Made by a program: the position numbers and the translations under genes | Assembly (NCBI GenBank): GCA_902533445.1 | Contig: CACALX010000005.1 | Location: 1 to 64,000, forward strand | DNA from: an uncultured Pelagibacteraceae bacterium | GTDB taxonomy: Bacteria > Pseudomonadota > Alphaproteobacteria > Pelagibacterales > Pelagibacteraceae | DNA length: 64,000 nt | Direction: 5' to 3' | Shown here: positions 48,863-56,210 of the stretch, in pieces | How the letters are laid out: each line of letters opens with the position of its first letter | How positions within the stretch are numbered: position 1 is the first letter of the stretch | Notes under the pieces: generated by a model | The model's database searches: none | Told to the model about the DNA's origin: nothing | What the model saw: only the letters and a program-made list of their open reading frames with translations

Positions 48863-50547
48863 TGAATAAATTTTAAGCCAGTAATCAATTTTTTGTTTAT
48901 ATTTTCTCTCATATCATCCTCGGTATCATCAAAGCTCAACACACTATTCCAAAAATATCTTGCCTGAATCTTTTGATCTAGCTTCCACAATATATCTCCA
49001 TAATGATCATTTACTATTGGGTCATCAGGCATTAATTCTACAGCTCTTTTTAAATATTTTTCTGCTTCTTCATATTCATCTATCAAGAAATATGCCCAAC
49101 CAATTGAGTCAATAATATAGGGATCATTACTCTTTAAATCATATGCTATTTTTAACATTTCCATCGCTTCATCTATTTTGTAATCACGCTCTAACCAAGA
49201 ATACGCAAGATAATTTAGGACGTATGCATCATTAGGTCTTATCCTTAGTGCATGAAGCAAATCTTCATCTGACTTCTCATAATTACCCAATCTTTCGTAA
49301 CTCCCACCTCTTCGATATAATATATCTGATTTAATTACAGAGGCATCCTTTAGTGAGGAGATTAATCTTGAATAATAATCAATTGCAAGTTCATAACTTT
49401 TAGAGTTTTTGTAAAAATTTGCTAAATCAAAAATCATCTTTGGATTAGGTTTTTCAATATTTTTAAATTTAGACTCGATATGGCTTGTGCCCTTCTCATA
49501 ATTTTGTTCTTTCACTATTATTTGCGATTCTTTTTTAACTCTAAACCAATAATAAAACTCATCAGTCTCTTTAAATTTTCTTATTATTTTTTTTACCTTG
49601 TTGTATTCACCATCTGCAAAGAAATTTTCTGCAACAAGTGATAAATTAAATTCAAATTTAGGATTTAAGTATATTGATAAATTTAAATAAAAATTTGATT
49701 TTTCAAAATTATCTTGTGATGAATAGAGATTTGATATCAAAAATAAAAATTCACTAATTATATCATTGTGATTTCCACATGAAAAAATTTTTTCAAAACT
49801 TTTAAAATTATTATTATCTATCCAGCTTTTGGTTTGAGTTAACAAAAGTGTTGAGCCAATATAATCAATTTGATCAATTACTAACTTTGCCTGATCAAAC
49901 TCCTTATTCTGAATAAGATAATTTATATAAAAAAATATATATCTTGAATAATCACCTTGTTGACTATTAATTAAATTTAAAAAGAAAGAGCTAGTTTTTT
50001 GATCATTATAATAACATCTTTGAAATGCCTCAGCTATTAATGATAAGTTTCCAAAATTTTTTTTATTTGGTAAAAGTTTTTTATTTTTAAAAGTGTAAAT
50101 ATACTGCTTTAAAGTCTCAAAAATTACTAGATTAATTCTATTTTCTTCCTGAAATCTCAAACTTTGATCTAAGTAAATATCAGCTTTATCAAAATCATTT
50201 TTTTTCAAACTATCAATTATTAATAAAACATATGCATCAAAAAAATCAGAGTTGCTTTTTTTTGAGTTATTTTTTACAACATTTATTGCTTGTGCTACTT
50301 TGTTTTCCAATACAAGCGAATTTACATATCTTTTTAAATAATTATCATGGCTGTTTAGTAAAACTTTACTTAAATTGAAATATTTTAAAGCATCTGAATT
50401 ATCTCTATTTTCATAAGCTATAATACCTGAAAAATAATTAGACAAATCTCTTGAGTTGAAATCATTAAAACTTGTACTTTTAGAATAAACAGGTGTCTGA
50501 TAGGATAAAGCTAATAATAATATGATTTTTAATATTTTAGATATCAT
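48859..50547 (-). CDS. Secreted or periplasmic TPR-repeat protein
   Basis: The 562-residue protein has a signal peptide (KILKIILLLALSYQTPVYS) and an all-helical body. Clear tetratricopeptide repeats are in the C-terminal third (YRRGGSYERLGNYEKSDEDL, ALRIRPNDAYVLNYLAYSWL, DSIGWAYFLIDEYEEAEKYL, AVELMPDDPIVNDHYGDILW); weaker repeats fill the rest. TPRs mediate protein binding, and proteins of this shape next to ispE are common in alphaproteobacteria, but no specific function can be given. It is divergent from the glycosylase gene with 14 bases between starts. Confidence 0.85.
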   Translation of the reverse strand: MISKILKIILLLALSYQTPVYSKSTSFNDFNSRDLSNYFSGIIAYENRDNSDALKYFNLSKVLLNSHDNYLKRYVNSLVLENKVAQAINVVKNNSKKSNSDFFDAYVLLIIDSLKKNDFDKADIYLDQSLRFQEENRINLVIFETLKQYIYTFKNKKLLPNKKNFGNLSLIAEAFQRCYYNDQKTSSFFLNLINSQQGDYSRYIFFYINYLIQNKEFDQAKLVIDQIDYIGSTLLLTQTKSWIDNNNFKSFEKIFSCGNHNDIISEFLFLISNLYSSQDNFEKSNFYLNLSIYLNPKFEFNLSLVAENFFADGEYNKVKKIIRKFKETDEFYYWFRVKKESQIIVKEQNYEKGTSHIESKFKNIEKPNPKMIFDLANFYKNSKSYELAIDYYSRLISSLKDASVIKSDILYRRGGSYERLGNYEKSDEDLLHALRIRPNDAYVLNYLAYSWLERDYKIDEAMEMLKIAYDLKSNDPYIIDSIGWAYFLIDEYEEAEKYLKRAVELMPDDPIVNDHYGDILWKLDQKIQARYFWNSVLSFDDTEDDMRENINKKLITGLKFIQ

Positions 50548-50561
50548 TTAATCCTTGTAAG

Positions 50562-51278
50562 GTGAAAAAATTGATAAATCAAAACGACAAATTAAACGAA
50601 GAATTAATAAATACAATAGAAGCCAATTTTGTATTTGATAAAAAACCTATTAATAGGTTTTCTGAGGTCAAAAAAGAAAGTGAAATCAGTCAAAGAAATA
50701 AACAAGATTTATTAGAAAATCTAAAGAAACAATTAAATTCAATTGAAAATTGTAAACTAAGAAATAATTCTAAAAATATTGTTCTTGGAGAAGGAAATAT
50801 TGATAGTCCTATAATGTTAATCGGAGAGGCTCCGGGTGAAATTGAAGACAAAGTTGGAAACCCTTTTAAAGGAGAAAGTGGAGAGCTTTTAGACAAAATG
50901 TTAATAGCAATAAATATTAAGAGACAAAATATTTATACAAGTTACGCAATAAATTTTAGACCACCAGAGGATAGAAAACCAACCTCACAAGAAATTAAAC
51001 GTTACTCAAACTTTTTAAAAGAACATATATCCATTATTGATCCCAAAATTATAATTTTAATGGGAAGCACTGCTATGGAAGCTGTTACTGGGATTAATGA
51101 AAAAATATCTTCAGAAAGAGGTAAATGGAAGGAAATAATTTTAAATAATAATACTTATCCTTTAATGATAACTTTTAACCCTTCTTACTTAATTAGATAT
51201 CCAGATAACAAAAAATATTCATGGGAAGATTTAAAAAAGATAAGTGAAAAAGTTAAAGAGTTAAAATTAACAATTTAA
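50562..51278 (+). CDS. Uracil-DNA glycosylase, family 4-like, with lost iron-sulfur cysteines
   Basis: The core matches family 4 UDGs: IMLIGEAPGEIEDKVGNPFKG, GELLDKMLIAINI, FRPPEDRKPTSQEI, IILMGSTAMEAV and MITFNPSYLIRYP. Family 4 enzymes normally bind a 4Fe-4S cluster through four Cys. Only the first (ENCKL) remains; the others are replaced (NNS after it, INFRPP, EIKRY). A variable N-terminal extension of about 60 residues precedes the domain. The start is GTG at 50562, or TTG at 50571, which is better spaced from AAGG. It overlaps rnhB by one base. Confidence 0.86.
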   Translation: MKKLINQNDKLNEELINTIEANFVFDKKPINRFSEVKKESEISQRNKQDLLENLKKQLNSIENCKLRNNSKNIVLGEGNIDSPIMLIGEAPGEIEDKVGNPFKGESGELLDKMLIAINIKRQNIYTSYAINFRPPEDRKPTSQEIKRYSNFLKEHISIIDPKIIILMGSTAMEAVTGINEKISSERGKWKEIILNNNTYPLMITFNPSYLIRYPDNKKYSWEDLKKISEKVKELKLTI

Positions 51279-51838
51279 TGAAATTAATAGCTGGTGTTGA
51301 TGAGGTCGGCAGAGGTAGTTTAATAGGTCCTGTTTATGCTGCTGCTGTTATTCTAAAGAAATCTGTGGATCCAAAAATTTTAAAAGACTCAAAAGTGTTG
51401 AGTAAAAAAAAAAGAGAATACCTTTTTAATTATATAAAAAATAATTCAATTTGGTCAGTAGGCAAAGCTTCCGTTAGCGAGATTGAAAAACTCAATATAC
51501 TAAATGCAAGTTTACTGGCTATGAAAAGAGCTATATTAAAATTAACAAAAAAACCAACTCTTGTATTGATAGATGGAAACAAAATTCCAAAATTAAAAAA
51601 TTATAAATTAAAATCAATCATAAAGGGTGATAAAAAAATTCCCTCAATTTCAGCAGCCTCTATTATAGCAAAGGTATCAAGAGATAGATTTGTTGCTACT
51701 CTGTCAAAAAAAAACAAAGGTTATTATTGGGATAAAAATTTTGGTTATGGTACCAAACAACACTTACAGGCATTAAAAAAACTAGGCATAACTAAACATC
51801 ATAGAAAAACTTTCTCTCCTATATATAGATTAACTTAA
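51278..51838 (+). CDS. rnhB: Ribonuclease HII RnhB
   Basis: RnhB removes ribonucleotides from DNA and RNA-DNA hybrids. The catalytic DEG-type motif is in IAGVDEVGRGSLIGPVYAAAVI, with LVLIDGNKIP, KGDKKIPSISAASIIAKVSRD and GYGTKQHLQALKKLG further on. Length of 186 residues is normal. It overlaps the glycosylase gene by one base and precedes ccrM. Confidence 0.96.
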   Translation: MKLIAGVDEVGRGSLIGPVYAAAVILKKSVDPKILKDSKVLSKKKREYLFNYIKNNSIWSVGKASVSEIEKLNILNASLLAMKRAILKLTKKPTLVLIDGNKIPKLKNYKLKSIIKGDKKIPSISAASIIAKVSRDRFVATLSKKNKGYYWDKNFGYGTKQHLQALKKLGITKHHRKTFSPIYRLT

Positions 51839-51861
51839 TACTACATCTAGTTATCATTAAA

Positions 51862-51926
51862 ATTCGATACACAAATCGAATCCAATTTTTTCAATCACAG
51901 GTTGACCGAAGAATCCATTTGGAGTC
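51862..51926. promoter_or_regulatory. ccrM leader: three GANTC sites and an inverted repeat
   Basis: Between rnhB and ccrM lie GAATC (51878), GAATC (51911) and GAGTC (51922), three CcrM target sites in 49 bases just before the ccrM start codon at 51943. A perfect 7-base inverted repeat ATTCGAT-ACACAA-ATCGAAT (51862-51881) overlaps the first site and is followed by TTTTTT, so it might also act as a weak terminator for rnhB. Methylation feedback on ccrM is a reasonable inference. Confidence 0.55.
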
Positions 51927-51942
51927 TAATTAAATTTTACAA

Positions 51943-53013
51943 ATGAAATCTGATTTTAAAAATAAAATAATTAACGGAGACAGTCTCAAAGAATTAAAAA
52001 AAATTCCACGTGAAACTTTTGATTTAATTTTTGCTGACCCTCCATATAATTTACAATTAAAAGGTGAATTGACTAGACCAGATAGATCAAAAGTCAGCGC
52101 TGTAAACGACAAGTGGGATCAATTTGAAAATTTTAAAAAATATGATGAGTTCACGTATGAATGGCTTAATGAATGTAGAAGGATTTTGAAAAAAGATGGA
52201 GCTATTTGGGTTATAGGTAGTTACCATAATATTTTTAGAGTAGGAACTGCAATACAAAATCTAGGTTTCTGGATACTAAATGATGTCATCTGGAATAAAA
52301 ATAATCCAATGCCTAACTTTAGAGGCACAAGGTTTACAAATGCTCATGAGACTTTAATTTGGGCTTCTAAGAGTGAAAAATCAAAATACACATTTAATTA
52401 TCAGTCTTTAAAATGTTTAAATGATGATCTTCAGATGAGATCTAATTGGAATCTTCCTATTTGTACTGGTTCTGAAAGACTTAAAAAAAATGGAAAAAAA
52501 ATTCACTCTACTCAAAAACCAGAATCTCTTTTACACAGAATTTTACTAGCTACATCAATTAAAGATGACCTAATTCTTGATCCTTTTTTAGGTTCTGGAA
52601 CTTCTGCTGCAGTTGCAAAAAAACTAGGGAGAAATTATTTTGGTATAGAAAAAGATAAGAATTATTTTAAAGCTGCTGAGGAACGTCTAAAGGCCACTAA
52701 ACCAATTGAAGATGATTTGTTAGATACACTTAAAAATAATAGATCAAAACCAAGAATTCCATTTGGATCGTTGGTAGAGCTTGGAATAATTAAGCCTGGG
52801 ACAAATATTTTTGATAATAAGAAAAAAATAACAGCAAGAATAATGGCTGATGGCAGTATCAAGCACAACAAAGCAGAAGGTTCTATTCATAAAGTTGCAG
52901 CTACTATTTTAGGAGCTGAAAGCTGCAATGGTTGGACATTTTGGCATTGTGATATTAATGGCCGAACCTACCCAATCGATTACTTGAGACAAAGATTAAT
53001 TTCTAAAAATTAA
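51943..53013 (+). CDS. ccrM: Cell-cycle-type DNA adenine methyltransferase CcrM (GANTC)
   Basis: A beta-class N6-adenine methyltransferase of 356 residues: catalytic IFADPPYNLQLKGEL (DPPY) near the N terminus, IHSTQKPESLLHRILLA, and the SAM loop LILDPFLGSGTSAAVAKKLGRNY. The C-terminal RAMA-like domain (ITARIMADGSIKHNKAEGSI, ATILGAESCNGWTFW) is the CcrM-specific extension. No restriction endonuclease gene is adjacent, so it is a solitary methylase. It overlaps the convergent monooxygenase gene by 4 bases. Confidence 0.95.
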   Translation: MKSDFKNKIINGDSLKELKKIPRETFDLIFADPPYNLQLKGELTRPDRSKVSAVNDKWDQFENFKKYDEFTYEWLNECRRILKKDGAIWVIGSYHNIFRVGTAIQNLGFWILNDVIWNKNNPMPNFRGTRFTNAHETLIWASKSEKSKYTFNYQSLKCLNDDLQMRSNWNLPICTGSERLKKNGKKIHSTQKPESLLHRILLATSIKDDLILDPFLGSGTSAAVAKKLGRNYFGIEKDKNYFKAAEERLKATKPIEDDLLDTLKNNRSKPRIPFGSLVELGIIKPGTNIFDNKKKITARIMADGSIKHNKAEGSIHKVAATILGAESCNGWTFWHCDINGRTYPIDYLRQRLISKN

Positions 53014-54155
53014 TTTTTATAAATTTTACCTAAATAACTTTGCAAAAATTTTTTATTCTTAGTCAAAAGTTTTAAAAAAATATTTCTAAAAAAGATCATA
53101 ATCGGATTTGATAAATGAAAAGCAAATTGATTAAAATTAGATCTTCTATTAATCATTTTTACTCTCTCTAATCTAGAATTATAAAAATCATTTTTTTGGT
53201 TAATTATAATTTCATGTAATTGATCGGCTCCTTCTATTGATTGTGAGGCTCCTTGAGCAAAAGAAGGAGAGAATGCAAAAAAAGCATCTCCAACTAAAAA
53301 AATATTTTTGGGAGTAATAAATGGATTTTTACTCACAAATACTGGAAACAATTTAATATCTTCAAGACTCTGAAATACTTTTGATGAAATTTTTTCGGAT
53401 AATATTTGTTTAATGCTCTCAATAAATATACTTTCATTACAAAGATTGTAGTTTTTTTGCTGATCAGGATTTAACTTATTCTTTAATATCCCAATAAAAT
53501 TAAAATTTTTATCATTATTAAGTGGATATAATACATAATGAAAATCTGATCCTAAAAATAAAGAAATATTCTCCTCGTTTATATTATCAAGACTTTCTTT
53601 AGATACACTGGCTCTAACAGCGATAGTGTTATTATAAATTGGTTCTGAATTATTATTTGAAATTAATGACTTTCCTTTTGAAAATACGCCATCTGAAATA
53701 ATTAAATGATCACAAGTTATTTTATCTTTATCAAAAGTTAAATTTATTGAATCATTACTGTATTCTATCTTATCTAAACTGCAGTTAAACTGGATTGAAT
53801 TGTTATCTAATCCATTTATTAAAAACTCAAGTAATTTTGATCTTTTCAAAGTTGTGTACTTACAATCATCAGAATTAAATTCTGAAATATCTAAATCACA
53901 AATTTTCTTTGAATTTTTAATTTCATAAAAATCAATTTTTTTTGGATTAAATTTCTCTTTGTCCGACAAGGAAGAGAAGCCTAATTTGTTTAATAACTTT
54001 ACGCTATTAACAGATAATTGAATACCATAACCTTCCTCAATTTCTAGTGAAGTTTTTTTTTCATAAATTGTGACCTGATAATCTTTATTACTTTTAAATA
54101 AGTTAGCTATAAAGAGACCCGAAATACCTGCGCCAATAATTGCTATTTTTTTCAT
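53010..54155 (-). CDS. FAD-dependent monooxygenase (PHBH/UbiH-type)
   Basis: The 381-residue protein has an N-terminal FAD motif KIAIIGAGISGLFIANLF, a DG-like segment LIISDGVFSKGKSL and the GD motif FLVGDAFFAFSPSFAQGASQSIEGADQL, the plan of single-component aromatic-ring hydroxylases. These include ubiquinone hydroxylases, kynurenine monooxygenase and salicylate hydroxylases; the sequence does not decide among them. It overlaps mutY by 4 bases, so the two are likely co-transcribed. Confidence 0.85.
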   Translation of the reverse strand: MKKIAIIGAGISGLFIANLFKSNKDYQVTIYEKKTSLEIEEGYGIQLSVNSVKLLNKLGFSSLSDKEKFNPKKIDFYEIKNSKKICDLDISEFNSDDCKYTTLKRSKLLEFLINGLDNNSIQFNCSLDKIEYSNDSINLTFDKDKITCDHLIISDGVFSKGKSLISNNNSEPIYNNTIAVRASVSKESLDNINEENISLFLGSDFHYVLYPLNNDKNFNFIGILKNKLNPDQQKNYNLCNESIFIESIKQILSEKISSKVFQSLEDIKLFPVFVSKNPFITPKNIFLVGDAFFAFSPSFAQGASQSIEGADQLHEIIINQKNDFYNSRLERVKMINRRSNFNQFAFHLSNPIMIFFRNIFLKLLTKNKKFLQSYLGKIYKN

Positions 54156-55138
54156 TTTTGACTTTCTAAAAATTTTATTATCTTTTTGGTAAATGTTGGA
54201 AGTACATAATTTTCAAGCTTTGCAGGATTTATCCAATTAATATTTTTGTCAAAGTTATGCTTTTTTTTATATTCAATTTTAATATTCATATTCATATTAG
54301 ATATTTTAAAATTTAAATCTTTATCAAACTTTTTAGGATTATTTAATTGATTCATTGGAAAAATATTTAAATTTTTCAAAAAATTAAATTTATTATTTTT
54401 GATTAATAAATATTGATTATTTTTTGTATAAACATTCAATATATAATATGTTTCCTTGTTAATTTTCTTGAATTTCACTAAATCAAAATTTTTATTTTTA
54501 AATGCTTTGCAATTATTAGATAATGGACATTTATTACAAGTAGGGTTTGTAGGTTTACAAATTAATGCACCCAGTTCCATTAAAGCTTGCGCATAATCGC
54601 TTGATCTTTTTGTTGATGTGCCAAAAATTTTTTTTTGATCTTGTAAGAATTGTTTTTTAATTTGACTTTGTTTTTTTAAATACAGATATCTTTTTAATAT
54701 TCTTTCAATATTCCCATCCAAAGGAACGATTGGTTTGTTAAATGCAATTGCTGAAATTGCACTTGCTGTATAATCACCAATACCTGGTAATGATTTTAAT
54801 TCATAAAAATCTCTAGGTATTTTTTTATTGAATTTTTTAACAATTATTTGAGCAGTTTTTTTTAAATTTTTAACTCTTGAATAATATCCAAGACCTTCCC
54901 AAAGTTTGATTAATTTTCTGTCATTATATTTTGATAATTTTTCAATATCAGGAATATTTTTAATAAATCTATTAAAATAAGGTATCACAGTAGCAACCTG
55001 AGTTTGTTGCAACATGAACTCGCTAACCAATGTAAAATATTGTTTCTTTTCTTGTGAAACCTTATTTCTCCAAGGTAAAGATCTCTTATTTATATCGTAC
55101 CAATTGAGAATTTTATTTGTTATTATTAGATCTTTCAT
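54152..55138 (-). CDS. mutY: A/G-specific adenine glycosylase MutY
   Basis: MutY removes adenine opposite 8-oxoguanine. Markers: LPWR, the catalytic-Glu region SEFMLQQTQVATVIPYF, the HhH-GPD LPGIGDYTASAISAIAFN, PLDGNIERIL, and an intact 4Fe-4S loop CKPTNPTCNKCPLSNNC (C-x6-C-x2-C-x5-C). The C-terminal NUDIX-like domain is short and divergent. The track start at 55183 adds 15 unrelated residues; I chose the ATG at 55138, giving 328 residues. That ATG abuts the start codon of the divergent DUF721 gene. Confidence 0.95.
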   Translation of the reverse strand: MKDLIITNKILNWYDINKRSLPWRNKVSQEKKQYFTLVSEFMLQQTQVATVIPYFNRFIKNIPDIEKLSKYNDRKLIKLWEGLGYYSRVKNLKKTAQIIVKKFNKKIPRDFYELKSLPGIGDYTASAISAIAFNKPIVPLDGNIERILKRYLYLKKQSQIKKQFLQDQKKIFGTSTKRSSDYAQALMELGALICKPTNPTCNKCPLSNNCKAFKNKNFDLVKFKKINKETYYILNVYTKNNQYLLIKNNKFNFLKNLNIFPMNQLNNPKKFDKDLNFKISNMNMNIKIEYKKKHNFDKNINWINPAKLENYVLPTFTKKIIKFLESQK

Positions 55139-55627
55139 ATGCAATTTAAAAATAATACTAAGCAGAGAAATACTAGCATTCAAGGGTTAAGATCTTTCAA
55201 AGACACTTTGCCAAAAAATCTAAAAAAAATTATTAATAAAAAAGGTCATATATATTCTGAAACACTCGGTAATTGGAAATATTTAGTCGGTAATGAATTG
55301 TTTAAAGTCTGTTTCCCAAAAACATTCAAAAACTCAAATCGATTTGGTGTGAGTACTTTAATTGTAATGGTTAAAAGAGGCCATGAAGTAGATGTAGAAT
55401 ATTCAAAAAAAAATATTTTAGATAAAATAAATAATTTTTTTGGCTACGATGTTGTAGAAAAGCTTAAATTTATTAGCTTTGATGACGAACAAAAAACTAA
55501 AAGTTTAAATGAAATTAAATCTAATAATGTGGCAATTAGTAAATATCGAGATAAAATCAAAGATGTTAAAAACGAAAAGATTAAAAAATCATTAACAGAA
55601 TTAACAAAAGTTTATAAAGAAAAATGA
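55139..55627 (+). CDS. DUF721 (DciA-like) protein
   Basis: The 162-residue protein matches the DUF721 family: LPKNLKKIINKKGHIYSETLGNWKYLVGNELFKVCFP is the core, followed by a strand reading GVSTLIVMVKRGHEVDVEYS and a helical tail. Related DciA proteins load the replicative helicase in many bacteria; whether this one does is not shown by the sequence. Its ATG directly abuts that of mutY on the other strand (CATATG), and its stop overlaps the thioredoxin-fold gene by 4 bases. Confidence 0.83.
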   Translation: MQFKNNTKQRNTSIQGLRSFKDTLPKNLKKIINKKGHIYSETLGNWKYLVGNELFKVCFPKTFKNSNRFGVSTLIVMVKRGHEVDVEYSKKNILDKINNFFGYDVVEKLKFISFDDEQKTKSLNEIKSNNVAISKYRDKIKDVKNEKIKKSLTELTKVYKEK

Positions 55628-56202
55628 GAAAAATTATATTAATTGCCGTAATTGTTTTGGGAAGCTTTTCAAATTTAAATGCTGAAGAAGTAAAAAGAAT
55701 TATTGTTGGCAATAAAGACGCAAATATAACTATAATTGCGTATGAGTCACTAACTTGTAGCTATTGTGCTAATTTTCATAAAAACGTTTATCCAGAACTT
55801 AAAAAAGAATATCTGGACACAGGTCTTGCTAAAATAGAATTTAGACATTTTCCTTTAGATATTGCCGCCTTCAACGCTTCAAAAGTTGCTCAATGTAAAA
55901 ATGATGGTAATGCTGATATTATGGAAAGTTTATATGCTAACCAACAAAAATGGGTAAAGGGAAGCTCTATTGAAGAAGCAAATAAAAATCTCCAAATATT
56001 TTTAAAAAATGAGGGTTTCTCTATCGATTTTGAATCTTGTGTGAATAACAAAAATATTGAGGATTTTGTGTTAAATGACCGAATAGAGGGTGCAAAAAAT
56101 TTCAAAGTAAACGCAACCCCTACGATAATAATCAATAACAAAAAATTTGAAAAAAAACTTAATTATAAAAATTTAAAAAAAGCACTAGAAAAAATGATAT
56201 AA
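55624..56202 (+). CDS. DsbA-like thioredoxin-fold disulfide oxidoreductase
   Basis: A signal peptide (KIILIAVIVLGSFSNLNA) precedes a DsbA-type thioredoxin domain: IIAYESLTCSYCANFHKNVYP carries the active CxxC as CSYC, FRHFPLDIAAFNAS follows, and the cis-Pro loop is in KVNATPTIIINNKKFE. Length is 192 residues. It probably handles disulfides or their isomerisation in the periplasm. It is coupled to the DUF721 gene by a 4-base overlap, and smc starts 8 bases after it. Confidence 0.92.
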   Translation: MRKIILIAVIVLGSFSNLNAEEVKRIIVGNKDANITIIAYESLTCSYCANFHKNVYPELKKEYLDTGLAKIEFRHFPLDIAAFNASKVAQCKNDGNADIMESLYANQQKWVKGSSIEEANKNLQIFLKNEGFSIDFESCVNNKNIEDFVLNDRIEGAKNFKVNATPTIIINNKKFEKKLNYKNLKKALEKMI

Positions 56203-56210
56203 GTTAGTGC

